Below the pieces are notes generated by a model, which was given only the letters and a program-made list of their open reading frames with translations, had not been told where the DNA came from and ran no database searches. A stretch of DNA of 15,075 nt from CBCXVS01 sp965178525. GTDB lineage: Bacteria > Tectomicrobia > Entotheonellia > Entotheonellales > Entotheonellaceae. Made by a program: the position numbers and the translations under genes. The DNA is taken from assembly GCA_965178525.1 (NCBI GenBank), contig CBCXVS010000198.1:1-15075 (forward strand), in the 5' to 3' direction. Below, one piece after another: positions 8,291 through 15,075 of the stretch. Each line of letters begins with the position of its first letter. Positions within the stretch are counted from its first letter, which is position 1.

Positions 8291-9259
8291 CTACGGCATG
8301 AGCACATTTCGGAACAATTCCGAGACCTCGGCCGGCTTCGAGATGAGCCCGTTTTTCAGGGCAAAATCCGCAAAGATTTGCCACTTCTGCGCCGACTGCT
8401 GCTGTGTCGTGGCAAACACCGGTAACGTGGCCCGAAACGCGCGGGAATCCAGTTCCTTGCGCACATCGGGATTGGCCTTCAAGTAGGCGGCAAGGGCGTC
8501 ATCGGGATTGGCCTTGGTGAATTGGATAGCCTGCTCAATGGCGGTGATGAAACGCTTGACCGTCGCCGGAGATGTTTGCAAGAACGTATCATGCGTGATC
8601 ACCACCAATTCATAAAAATCCGGCACCCCGTGCTTCTCCAGGGGAAAATACCCGGCCTCCTGTCCTTCCAGAGCCAGCTCATTGATCTCGTAATTCCAAT
8701 ACGCGCCGATCACCGCATCAACCCGGCCCGACAACAAGGCCGGGGTAATGTTAAAGCCAATGTTGATCAGCTCGTAGTCCCCCTTCTTCATGCCGGCCTT
8801 CTGGGCGATGGTCTCAAACAGAATGACATCCAATGGGGCAACGGCATACCCAATCGTTTTGCCTTTGAGGTCGCCAGGCGTTTTGATCCCTGATTTTTTC
8901 AGAAAGCTAATCGTATTGAGGGGATGTTCCACCAGGACGCCGACCGCTTTGACGGGCAGGCCTTGCGAACGCGCAATCGTGACACTCGGTTGGTAATTCA
9001 CGGCAAACGGGAATTTGCCAGCCGCAACCAGTTTCAACGGATCGTTCGGATCCGATGGCGACAGCAATTCGACCGCTAAGCCGTGTTGGGTAAAGATGCC
9101 CTTTTGTTGCGCCACATAGATCGGCACATGATCGGCATTCGGAAACCAATCCAGCATCATCGTCACCTTTTGCAGCTTGGCGTCTTGCGCCTGTACGCCA
9201 GAGCCCATCAGAAGAATGAAGACCACGAGTAAGACGATCCGAGACGTCGGTTGTTTCAT
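8291..9259 (-). CDS. thiY: ABC transporter substrate-binding protein for thiamin pyrimidine (HMP) precursor, NMT1/THI5-like
   Basis: The 322-residue protein begins with a signal peptide (RIVLLVVFILLMGSGVQA, cleavage near residue 24) and has no lipobox Cys. The mature part follows the ThiY/NMT1-THI5-like pattern: MLDWFPNADHVPIYVAQQKGIF, DPNDPLKLVAAGKFPFAVNYQPSV, VEHPLNTISFLKKSGIKTPGDLKGKTIGY, PALLSGRVDAVIGAYWNYE and GVPDFYELVVITHD. ThiY binds formylaminopyrimidine-type breakdown products of thiamin in the periplasm and hands them to ThiX. The SDPNDPLKL and YQPSVTIARS segments match Bacillus ThiY as I remember it, better than riboflavin-precursor or taurine binders. A good ribosome site (GAGGAG) precedes the ATG. 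The gene is last in a three-gene minus-strand operon, 15 bases after thiX. Substrate is inferred from family similarity; other aromatic heterocycles are possible. Confidence 0.85.
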   Translation of the reverse strand: MKQPTSRIVLLVVFILLMGSGVQAQDAKLQKVTMMLDWFPNADHVPIYVAQQKGIFTQHGLAVELLSPSDPNDPLKLVAAGKFPFAVNYQPSVTIARSQGLPVKAVGVLVEHPLNTISFLKKSGIKTPGDLKGKTIGYAVAPLDVILFETIAQKAGMKKGDYELINIGFNITPALLSGRVDAVIGAYWNYEINELALEGQEAGYFPLEKHGVPDFYELVVITHDTFLQTSPATVKRFITAIEQAIQFTKANPDDALAAYLKANPDVRKELDSRAFRATLPVFATTQQQSAQKWQIFADFALKNGLISKPAEVSELFRNVLMP

Positions 9260-9274
9260 GTTGCCACTCCTCGA

Positions 9275-10033
9275 TTACCATTCGCGTTCCGCCACTTGCC
9301 GCCAGGGCGTGGCCCAGATTTCGACCAGGGTCATAAGTCCAAACAAGCCCAGCCCCATGAGCGTTAGACAAAAGATCGCCGCAAACACCAATGAGATTTG
9401 CAGCTGCGAATTGGCGTCCAACATCAACCGGCCAAGTCCGGCTTTGGAGCCCACCCATTCGCCAATGACCGCGCCAATGGTGGAGATGGATATGCCGATT
9501 TTGGCGCCGGAGAGGATAAAGGGAAGCGCCGCCGGAAACTGCACCTTGCACAAAAGCTGCCAGCGGCTCGCCTGCATCACCCGCAACAGGTTGACAATGT
9601 CACGATCGGCTGATTTCAAGCCATCTAGCGTGTTGAGGACGATGGGAAAAAACACGATGACGGCGGCCATCACGACTTTCGACGGAATGCCGTATCCGAG
9701 CCACAGCACCAGGAGCGGCGCAATGGCAAATACCGGCACGGTTTGCGAGCCGATAACATACGGATACAACGCTCTTTCCAGCATCGGCAGCTCAAACATG
9801 CACACGGCAAGCAGAATCCCCGTCCCGGCTGCCAACCCGAAGCCAAGCAACATTTCTTGCAGCGTCACAGCCGCATGGCGGACCAACGTCGCCCGTTTTT
9901 GCACCACGGTCACCGCGACCGCTGACGGTGCCGGCAGGATGTAGTGCGGCACAGCATAAACATGCACCGCGGTTTCCCACACGCCAAGGCCGCTCAATAA
10001 GAGCACGAGCGGCACCAGTAACCGCATGATCAT
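9275..10033 (-). CDS. thiX: ABC transporter permease (BPD_transp_1), partner of thiY
   Basis: The product has about 252 residues with six predicted membrane segments, beginning MRLLVPLVLLLSGLGVWE. It carries the cytoplasmic EAA-like loop around ADRDIVNLLRVMQASRWQLLCKVQFPAALPFILSGAKIGIS, which docks the ATPase. The pattern PYVIGSQTVPVFAIAPLLVLWLGYGIPSK is typical of the SsuC/TauC/ThiX permease family. I chose ATG 10033, four bases after the thiZ stop; TTG 10045 would overlap thiZ, and ATG 10027 is also possible. The tight spacing to both neighbours shows one operon and supports a dedicated importer with ThiY and ThiZ. It acts in the inner membrane, probably as a homodimer. The family alone does not separate thiamin-precursor from sulfonate permeases; thiY next door gives the assignment. 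Confidence 0.83.
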   Translation of the reverse strand: MIMRLLVPLVLLLSGLGVWETAVHVYAVPHYILPAPSAVAVTVVQKRATLVRHAAVTLQEMLLGFGLAAGTGILLAVCMFELPMLERALYPYVIGSQTVPVFAIAPLLVLWLGYGIPSKVVMAAVIVFFPIVLNTLDGLKSADRDIVNLLRVMQASRWQLLCKVQFPAALPFILSGAKIGISISTIGAVIGEWVGSKAGLGRLMLDANSQLQISLVFAAIFCLTLMGLGLFGLMTLVEIWATPWRQVAEREW

Positions 10034-10037
10034 AGGG

Positions 10038-10799
10038 CTACTCAAACACCTGCGGCATCTCGGCTTGCAAGGTTTGCAGCAGGCTGTGCTTGAGTTGTAT
10101 CAGCGCCCTATCGGTGATGGCGCGGGGACGGGGCAATGGCACGACAATCGCGTTTTTGACCACGGCAGGGCGGGCGGTCAAGATATAAATCCGATCCGAA
10201 AACAGGAGCGCCTCTTCCACATCGTGGGTAATGAGGACAATCGTGTGCCGCCACTGCTGCCAGAGGGCGAGGAGGATGGCTTGCATGACGGAACGGGTCA
10301 TCGCATCCAACGCCCCAAAGGGCTCATCCAAAAGTAGGATCTGCTTTTTCAACATCAAGGTGCGTACCAAGGCGGCACGCTGGCGCATCCCGCCGGATAA
10401 TTGTGCCGGATAGCTGTGGGCAAACGCTTTGAGACCAAGCTGATCCAGCAACTGCATGGCTTCGCGGCGCGCCACGGCCCGTAAGCGTCCCTCGATTTCC
10501 GGACCCAGCAAGACGTTACCAAGAACCGTCCGCCATGGCAAGAGCAGATCCTTCTGCTGCATATAAGCGACGTCGCCACGGTTGCCAACCGTCAGCGCGC
10601 CATCGAGATAGACGTCGCCGCGATCCGGTTGCAGCAATCCAGTGATGAGGTTAAAGAGGGTGCTTTTGCCACAGCCGGAGGGCCCAAGTACAGAGATAAA
10701 TTCGCCGGACGCGGCTTCCAGGTCGATGCCCTCGAGCACAGGGAGGGTCGTTGCACCGCGGCGAAATGATTTGGTGAGGTGGCGGACCTGCAATTTCAT
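10038..10799 (-). CDS. thiZ: ABC transporter ATP-binding protein, energises the thiXY importer
   Basis: All nucleotide-binding motifs are present in the 253 residues: Walker A GPSGCGKST (about 38-46), Q-loop MQQKDLLLPWRTV (about 80), ABC signature LSGGMRQR (about 134), Walker B ILLLDEPFGALDA (about 154-166) and the switch His in LITHDVEEAL (about 190). The order and length fit the SsuB/TauB/ThiZ group. It is the first gene of the thiZ-thiX-thiY minus-strand operon. The ATG at 10799 has only a weak purine run (AGAAG) upstream. No TPP riboswitch was recognised in the 55 bases between it and the upstream OmpA-type gene, so transcription may come through from that gene. Confidence 0.87.
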   Translation of the reverse strand: MKLQVRHLTKSFRRGATTLPVLEGIDLEAASGEFISVLGPSGCGKSTLFNLITGLLQPDRGDVYLDGALTVGNRGDVAYMQQKDLLLPWRTVLGNVLLGPEIEGRLRAVARREAMQLLDQLGLKAFAHSYPAQLSGGMRQRAALVRTLMLKKQILLLDEPFGALDAMTRSVMQAILLALWQQWRHTIVLITHDVEEALLFSDRIYILTARPAVVKNAIVVPLPRPRAITDRALIQLKHSLLQTLQAEMPQVFE

Positions 10800-10821
10800 A
10801 TGGCGATCAAACTTCTTTTTA

Positions 10822-10849
10822 GCTCATCGCTCATCGCTCATCGCTCACA
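10822..10849. repeat. Heptamer tandem array, GCTCATC x3 plus one variant
   Basis: Three perfect GCTCATC units (10822-10842) are followed by GCTCACA (10843-10849); on the coding strand of the neighbours this is GATGAGC. The array fills half of the gap between the OmpA-type stop codon and thiZ. Slippage of such short arrays could vary the spacing between these genes. No function is evident. Confidence 0.9.
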
Positions 10850-10854
10850 GCGCT

Positions 10855-12291
10855 TCATGTGCGCGGCCGCACGATAATCTCGATGCGCCGATTCTCGCTC
10901 CGCCCTTGTCGGGTGTCATTCGAGGCCAGCGGGCGATACGGACCGTGGCCTTGCGCCAGCAGACGCTCAGGCGCCACCCCGAGCCGCTCCATGCAGTGGA
11001 CCACAGACGCAGCGCGGGCGGTCGACAGCGCCCAGTTGCTTGTCCACCGGCGACGCAGTTTTGCATTCAAAGGCAGGCTATCGGTATGGCCTTCGACATA
11101 GATATCATAGGCCGGCAACGCTTGTAGCACCTTACTGATCTTCTTCAACACCACCTGTCCCTTGCGCCGTACGGCGGCATGGCCTTGGTTAAACACCGCT
11201 TTGCCGGTCATCCGGATCCTCACATGATCCCCATTTTGCTGCATGGTCACAGCCCCCTCCTGCAGCTCCTGCTGGAGATGTTCGACGAATTGCTCGTACA
11301 CACGCCGCAATTGCGTCATTTTCTGTAGACGCGATGCCATATCGGCTTGTAGACGCGTGTTGGCCGCTTCATCTTTAACCTTGAGTTGCCGCTGCGCGGC
11401 GGTGAGCTCGGCATCTGCGGTCTGGTAGCGCTCCTGCCACTGCACGCGCTGCACTTGCGCCTCTTGCAGCTCCCGCTGTGTCTGCTCGAGCTGCTGCCGG
11501 GTCTCCTGCAACGCCTGCCGTGCGGTGGCCAAGGTCGCCTCGACGGACTGTAGGTCCTGCTGCTTCGCTCCCAGGGCCGCCCGCTGCTGCTCTGCCATCT
11601 CGGCCAGGGCCGCCTGGTGCCGATCCGACGCCTCGGCCAGGGCCGCTTGGGCCTCCGTCGCGCACTGTTGCAGACGTTTCTGCGTCTGCTCAAGCGCCTG
11701 CTGCGCCGTCTGCCGTTCCTGTTGCGCCGCCGTTAAATCCGTCTGCAGCGATTGCTTTTCCTGCTGCTGCGTTTCCAGCGCTTGCCGGCGCCGCTCCGCC
11801 GCCTCGGCTTGGGCCGCTTGGGTCTCGGTTTTGCACTGCTGCAGTTGTTCCTGCACGGTCACGAGCATCTCGGCCGTACTTTGGTGACGTTCTTGCCACT
11901 GCGCCTGCTGTGTCTGCGTCTCCTGCAGTTGCTGTTGTACCTCGCGGAGTGATTGCTGCGCTTGCCGCTCGCTTTGGCGGATTGTAGCGAGAGCGCTCTG
12001 GCTCTGCTGCTGTGCCGTTTCCAATTGCTTGACGCTATCTAAAAGACTCCGTATCGAGGCTTCCAACCGTTCATTCGTCTGCGTCAGTCGCTTTATTTCT
12101 AACGCCTTCGCATCCTCCTTTGGCGGCTCCGCACCCTGTGGCGCCGGATCGGCTTGTTGCTGGGCAACCTGTGCCGTCGCCAAGGACATGTGAGAGCGTT
12201 CATCCCCCCCTCTGCTGGTCAACCCCTGTATCACAAGGGTTAGACAAAATACTGCAGCTACCAAACCAATCACGATCCATCGCGTTCTCAT
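10855..12291 (-). CDS. Inner-membrane-anchored coiled-coil protein with OmpA/MotB C-terminal domain
   Basis: The start was set at ATG 12291 because AGGGGAGAGGA precedes it directly and it puts one membrane segment (WIVIGLVAAVFCLTLVIQG, residues 5-23) at the N-terminus; the frame is open further upstream to 12372. Residues ~55-345 are rich in Gln, Glu and Ala in heptad style, a long coiled coil with an internal duplication (QWQERHQ...LQQCKTE and LQQCATE...QWQERYQ). Residues ~365-478 form an OmpA/MotB peptidoglycan-binding domain: YVEGHTDSLPL, SNWALSTARAASVV, LGVAPERLLAQGHGPYRP and SENRRIEIIV, with the Asp and Arg that bind diaminopimelate. The likely role is a periplasmic strut tying the inner membrane to the cell wall, as in MotB-like or YiaD-like proteins. 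No motA or flagellar gene is nearby, so a motor role is not supported. Its cargo or partner is unknown. Confidence 0.82.
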   Translation of the reverse strand: MRTRWIVIGLVAAVFCLTLVIQGLTSRGGDERSHMSLATAQVAQQQADPAPQGAEPPKEDAKALEIKRLTQTNERLEASIRSLLDSVKQLETAQQQSQSALATIRQSERQAQQSLREVQQQLQETQTQQAQWQERHQSTAEMLVTVQEQLQQCKTETQAAQAEAAERRRQALETQQQEKQSLQTDLTAAQQERQTAQQALEQTQKRLQQCATEAQAALAEASDRHQAALAEMAEQQRAALGAKQQDLQSVEATLATARQALQETRQQLEQTQRELQEAQVQRVQWQERYQTADAELTAAQRQLKVKDEAANTRLQADMASRLQKMTQLRRVYEQFVEHLQQELQEGAVTMQQNGDHVRIRMTGKAVFNQGHAAVRRKGQVVLKKISKVLQALPAYDIYVEGHTDSLPLNAKLRRRWTSNWALSTARAASVVHCMERLGVAPERLLAQGHGPYRPLASNDTRQGRSENRRIEIIVRPRT

Positions 12292-12532
12292 TCCTCTCCC
12301 CTCTTCTCTCGCCTTGTCATGCATCTCTGTGAGTTCTTCGGAGTCCGGCACGCCACACGGCGATCGAGGCATACTTTACCACAATCTAACGATCGATATA
12401 CACTATGTAACGGCTAATCCGGAGTTGCGGGGCCAAGACTGGCGTCAATGGGATTATGGCTCCTACATAGAATGCCGCTAAGTGAGAGGAACGGATCGAA
12501 AATAGAGAGGATTTTTGTTAGCGCTTGAGGTA
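12292..12532. other. Intergenic leader of the OmpA-type gene
   Basis: Between parE and the OmpA-type gene. On the minus strand the region near 12368-12410 is AT-rich (GTATATCG, TAAAGTATG) and could hold the promoter of the OmpA-type gene, but no clear -35/-10 pair could be fixed. The 11 bases GGCATACTTTA at 12368-12378 recur upstream of parD at 13083-13093. Confidence 0.3.
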
Positions 12533-12823
12533 TCAGGACATGTGTCGGGCGGGATCCATACGTTGGTGAAGAACACGGACGATCAAAAGGTGGTCGTCAC
12601 GAACTTCGTAGTATATGACATGACTTCTATGGCTATAGCTGCGCAAGCCTGGGGCAACCTCCGGTCGCGTACGCCCGATCTCCGGATTTTCCGCAATCAG
12701 CTCGAAGCATCCGCGCAAGGAAAGATAATAGTCCTCCGCCTGGGTTGGTCCAAAAGTGACGAGCGTATAGTCAAGAATATTGTCTATATCACGCTCTGCC
12801 TCTATCGATAATTCAATCTGCAT
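12533..12823 (-). CDS. parE: ParE/RelE-superfamily toxin of a ParDE-type toxin-antitoxin pair
   Basis: The 96-residue product has the ParE layout: IELSIEAERDIDNILDYTLVTFGPTQAEDYY at the N-terminus (two helices), LIAENPEIGRTRPEVAPGLRSYSHRSHVIYYEV in the middle and LLIVRVLHQRMDPARHM at the end. This matches the ParE consensus of Y, G-R, H.I.Y and I.RVLH..MD. ParE toxins poison DNA gyrase. The start codon overlaps the end of parD by 11 bases (ATGCAGATTGA), which couples translation and keeps toxin below antitoxin. Length is normal for the family and no defect is seen. RelE-type mRNA cleavage is a less likely alternative. Confidence 0.88.
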   Translation of the reverse strand: MQIELSIEAERDIDNILDYTLVTFGPTQAEDYYLSLRGCFELIAENPEIGRTRPEVAPGLRSYSHRSHVIYYEVRDDHLLIVRVLHQRMDPARHMS

Positions 12824-13058
12824 CGCTGTGGCGCGCCTTTACATCGGCCCAGATATCATCAAGTGTCCGGTCGCTCAGGCCAGAATTGCGCCCTTCGTCG
12901 ATTGCCACCCGGAGCTGTTGCAGTTTGGTCTGATAGTCCTGGTCATGGCGGATCAGGTTACGCACATAATCGCTTGCATTGGCGTACTTGCCGCTACTAA
13001 TTTGAGATTCAACCCAAGCTTTCATCTGTTCCGATAGTGAAACGTTCATAGTTGCCAT
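12813..13058 (-). CDS. parD: ParD-type antitoxin (ribbon-helix-helix)
   Basis: The 81-residue protein begins ATMNVSLSEQMKAWVESQISSGKYANASDYVRNLIRHDQ, a typical ParD/CopG ribbon-helix-helix DNA-binding domain. The C-terminal tail (LRVAIDEGRNSGLSDRTLDDIWADVKAR) would wrap the toxin. I chose ATG 13058 because AAAGGAGG (13067-13074 on the minus strand) lies at ideal distance; the frame continues upstream to 13097 without such a site. The protein probably represses its own promoter together with ParE. Confidence 0.88.
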   Translation of the reverse strand: MATMNVSLSEQMKAWVESQISSGKYANASDYVRNLIRHDQDYQTKLQQLRVAIDEGRNSGLSDRTLDDIWADVKARHSDAD

Positions 13059-13077
13059 GGCTATACCTCCTTTTTGC

Positions 13078-13107
13078 ATCATGGCATACTTTAGCAATGT
13101 TTGTCAA
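13078..13107 (-). promoter_or_regulatory. Candidate parDE promoter
   Basis: On the minus strand a perfect TTGACA (13102-13107) is followed after 18 bases by CATGAT (13078-13083), four of six to TATAAT. It lies 20 bases upstream of the parD start, giving a very short leader. The -10 box is weak and the assignment is by eye. Confidence 0.4.
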
Positions 13108-13147
13108 TCTGCTTGCGTCTGCGGACATGACGCGCTACCCTCGTCAT

Positions 13148-13174
13148 ATTGTGAGCGCTCCTGAGATGGCTCAG
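13148..13174. promoter_or_regulatory. Operator-like palindromes upstream of the flavin monooxygenase gene
   Basis: ATTGTGAGCGCTC (13148-13160) contains the perfect palindrome GAGCGCTC and equals most of an idealised LacI-family operator. CTGAG-ATGG-CTCAG (13161-13174) follows at once. Both lie 50-75 bases before the monooxygenase start and between it and divergent parD. No regulator gene is seen in the window. Confidence 0.3.
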
Positions 13175-13223
13175 CCCGGTCTGCTGGTCTGTCTTCCGTA
13201 TCATCGTGCAAAGGAGGTACGAC

Positions 13224-14408
13224 ATGATCACCACATTCGATAGCTCGTTCGCCGGACATGTCGACATGGACAATGTCGGCTATGGCGGCACCCCGGTCAA
13301 CGACCGCTGGTTTCCCAACTCACACCTCGTCACGGTCTTTTCAAAATCCGAGGCCATCGCCACCACTATGGACCGCCTGGGCTTCAATACCTTCTGGATG
13401 GCGGAACATCACTTTCAACCCGAAGGGTATGAATGCATTCCGAACGTGTTGCTGCTGCCGTTGCATCTGGCTCACCTGACGGAGCGCCTGCGTTTTGGCT
13501 GTGGCTTCAACATCACGCCGATGTGGCACCCCTTGCGGCTGGCCGAGGATTTTGCCACGGTCGATATTCTCACCGGCGGGCGTGTGATCTTCGGTGTCGG
13601 ACGCGGCTACCACACTCGGGAAGTCGAGACCTTTGGGGCGCCTTTGCTCGATCAGCCGGCCAACCGGGAACTCTTTGAAGAGCAAGTCGAAATCGTTCTC
13701 AAATCCCTGCGCGAAGAGAAATTCTCGCACCATGGCAAGCATTATGACCTGCCACCGGATGTGCCCTACCGTGGCTATCAGCTCAAGGACATTTCGGTGG
13801 TGCCGCGGCCGCTGCATCCCTTCGAGTGCTGGCAGCCGATTCAGAGTGCCTCCCAGCGCGCCTTGGACTTCATGGCCAAGCACGGCATCAAGGGAACGAT
13901 CGGTGGCGGATCAGCTGAAGGCGGCACCGTCCATAGCGTTGTCATGGCCTGGCAAGAGGCGCAGGCGCGCCTGGGTCGTGAGACCGAGTTGGGTACCGAC
14001 TTGTCGTTCGGCTATCAATTCCATATCGCCGATTCCCGCGAACAGGGCATCAAAGAAGCGGGCAAGCTGTACGAAGAAAATCTGAAGATCTTTGGGCCTT
14101 TGCGGCTCGTCCGGGCGCTGACGGACCAGCAAATTGAGGACATGGCGGACCCCAAAAAGGCGCCAACGGCAGGGCTGCCCACGATTGAAATGGCGATTGA
14201 GGCGGGTGGCTTTCTCTGTGGCACACCCGAGCAGATTATTGAGCAGCTCAAGGCCGTCGAAGATCGCTATCCGGGTCTCGAACGCGTCACCGTCACGCAG
14301 CCGGTTGGCACGCCGCAGTCGGTCATCCTGGAACAATTGGAACGGTTTGCCACCGACGTGATGCCGGCGTTTCAGGGACAGATCGCCGACCCGGCCCTGG
14401 CAGACTAA
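13224..14408 (+). CDS. Luciferase-like (LLM class) flavin-dependent monooxygenase
   Basis: The start was set at ATG 13224 because AAGGAGG (13211-13217) stands six bases upstream; an in-frame start at 13206 has no such site. The 394-residue product is a bacterial-luciferase-like TIM barrel: DRLGFNTFWMAEHHF (about residues 52-66), LTERLRFGCGFNITPMWHPLRLAEDFATVDILTGGRVIFGVGRGYH (about 90-136, the flavin-contact and substrate-entry region), ELFEEQVEIVLKSL, and a C-terminal GFLCGTPEQIIEQL. Members use reduced flavin (FMNH2 or F420) and O2 to oxidise small organic molecules; the substrate cannot be read from the sequence. It stands alone, divergent from parDE, and no flavin reductase is adjacent. 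It is intact, in contrast to the genes on the left of the window. Confidence 0.85.
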   Translation: MITTFDSSFAGHVDMDNVGYGGTPVNDRWFPNSHLVTVFSKSEAIATTMDRLGFNTFWMAEHHFQPEGYECIPNVLLLPLHLAHLTERLRFGCGFNITPMWHPLRLAEDFATVDILTGGRVIFGVGRGYHTREVETFGAPLLDQPANRELFEEQVEIVLKSLREEKFSHHGKHYDLPPDVPYRGYQLKDISVVPRPLHPFECWQPIQSASQRALDFMAKHGIKGTIGGGSAEGGTVHSVVMAWQEAQARLGRETELGTDLSFGYQFHIADSREQGIKEAGKLYEENLKIFGPLRLVRALTDQQIEDMADPKKAPTAGLPTIEMAIEAGGFLCGTPEQIIEQLKAVEDRYPGLERVTVTQPVGTPQSVILEQLERFATDVMPAFQGQIADPALAD

Positions 14409-14451
14409 GAAGCCGAACCGCATCGATGGCCCCCAAGTATCTCCTGCAACG

Positions 14452-14472
14452 CCCCCCTTGCATCAAGGGGGG
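14452..14472 (+). terminator. Strong GC-rich hairpin after the monooxygenase gene
   Basis: CCCCCCTTG-CAT-CAAGGGGGG forms a 9-base-pair stem with a 3-base loop, 43 bases after the stop. No T run follows, so it may be a non-canonical terminator, an mRNA-stabilising hairpin or a copy of a small palindromic repeat. The rest of 14409-14670 has only a weaker hairpin (GCATCC-TGC-GGATGC, 14552-14566). Confidence 0.5.
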
Positions 14473-14670
14473 ACCACAAAATCCCCATCGAAAAACCACG
14501 AAATCACCTTTCTCATGATCGAATGTCTTACACTCCTATAAGAAAACCGCTGCATCCTGCGGATGCGAGACGGCGTGTGTATGGCTTTTACTAGGCGTTT
14601 AAGGCCGCTATGACGACGGCCGATAAAGACCCGAGCTGGAAACCATGCGTTGACATAGCGAGAAAGCGAT

Positions 14671-15075
14671 ATGCAAAGCAACCAACCATTGCGTGATGTT
14701 GAGTACCCTGAGGTGACGGAGTCGCATTCCGACCTCATCTACGACGGTCTGCGCGTGCGGCTGAAGCCGACGCCGTTCTGGCTCCGGGCTTTGGCCCTGG
14801 CTGTTGACTACGGTATTCTCTCGATTGTCACGTCGGTCGTCGCGACGGTCGCCGTCTTCGTCCTGTTCGGTGGTGTGCTATCCCTCGAATACATCATAGA
14901 GGAATTCGACTTTGCAAGATTCAATGCGGGTATGATTCTGCTATTGGCACTCTTTCTACTCGTGTTCCTGGGCTTAATGCTGCTTACCCACGGGTATTTC
15001 ATCTACTTTGAATATAAGAAAAATGGTCAAACGCCGGGGAAAAAGCTCTTTGGCCTCAAAGTCGTGACGGTAGAC
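14671..15075 (+). CDS. RDD family integral membrane protein, 3' end outside the window
   Basis: The frame is open from ATG 14671 to the last base (135 codons, no stop). After a charged ~30-residue N-terminus it shows PTPFWLRALALAVDYGIL, where the spaced R, A and D mark RDD proteins. A first membrane segment follows (to about residue 72), then a second (AGMILLLALFLLVFLGLMLL), and the typical RDD motif KNGQTPGKKLFGLKVV near the window end. RDD proteins have two to three membrane segments and mostly unknown function; some act in ion or proton transport. The ribosome site (AGAAAG) is weak but no better start exists: the preceding ATG at 14645 is followed at once by a stop. The missing part should hold one more membrane segment. 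Confidence 0.82.
   Translation, partial: MQSNQPLRDVEYPEVTESHSDLIYDGLRVRLKPTPFWLRALALAVDYGILSIVTSVVATVAVFVLFGGVLSLEYIIEEFDFARFNAGMILLLALFLLVFLGLMLLTHGYFIYFEYKKNGQTPGKKLFGLKVVTVD

Noticed and set aside
8134..8301. 55-codon frame overlapping the DUF928 stop (ATGA) and containing repeat copy B
   Set aside because: The ATGA overlap looks like translational coupling, but the frame matches nothing and the related repeat A has a stop in the matching frame, so coding is unlikely.
10822..10849. CRISPR-like array
   Set aside because: The units are 7-base direct tandem repeats without spacers, so this is a simple tandem repeat.
10800..10854. TPP riboswitch expected before thiZ
   Set aside because: The space is only 55 bases, filled by a heptamer array, and lacks the conserved THI-box core.
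11478..11987. 169-codon plus-strand frame rich in Ala and Pro, and similar long frames opposite the OmpA-type gene
   Set aside because: These are by-products of the repetitive Gln/Ala/Glu codons of the coiled coil on the other strand; no family resemblance and no ribosome site.
14650..14655. Perfect TTGACA upstream of the RDD gene
   Set aside because: A -10 box at normal spacing would overlap the start codon; no suitable hexamer is present, so I do not call a promoter.
14463..14738. 91-codon minus-strand frame before the RDD gene
   Set aside because: Basic, low-information sequence that overlaps the start of a convincing RDD protein on the other strand.

Overview
This 15 kb window comes from a Gram-negative bacterium. 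It carries the end of a two-partner-secretion outer-membrane barrel, an OmpA/MotB-type peptidoglycan-binding protein and several exported proteins. The moderately GC-rich sequence, the TPS/CHAT/CHASE2/DUF928 gene set, the luciferase-like monooxygenase and the many decayed genes would fit a large-genome environmental or symbiotic lineage such as Candidatus Entotheonella (Tectomicrobia). That placement is a guess from gene content and no marker gene here proves it.

Left half (1-8137, + strand unless noted) is an eroded accessory locus. In order it holds: the frameshifted 3' end of a TpsB (ShlB/FhaC/HecB) transporter; a decayed IS4-type transposase on the minus strand; two pieces of a TPR protein; a secreted TPR-CHAT protease-like protein with two in-frame stops and a one-base deletion in a G run; a CHASE2-cyclase sensor split by a TAG directly followed by ATG, whose cyclase domain lacks the usual catalytic residues; and an intact DUF928 protein with a signal peptide. 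These families are known to me as recurring neighbours (TPS + CHAT + CHASE2 + DUF928), so I read them as one functional envelope locus of unknown purpose, now mostly pseudogenised. A related ~75 bp sequence follows both the TpsB remnant and the DUF928 gene, so two copies bracket most of the locus.

Middle (8138-12291, - strand). A complete ABC importer, thiZ-thiX-thiY, is predicted to bring in a thiamin pyrimidine (HMP) precursor. Upstream of it on the same strand lies a membrane-anchored coiled-coil protein with an OmpA/MotB C-terminal domain. A GATGAGC heptamer array sits between the OmpA-type gene and thiZ, and no THI-box riboswitch is visible there.

Right part (12292-15075). A parDE toxin-antitoxin pair (- strand) has a strong ribosome binding site and a candidate promoter. 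Divergent from it is an intact luciferase-like flavin monooxygenase whose leader contains an operator-like palindrome. A GC-rich hairpin follows, and then the start of an RDD-family membrane protein that runs off the window end.
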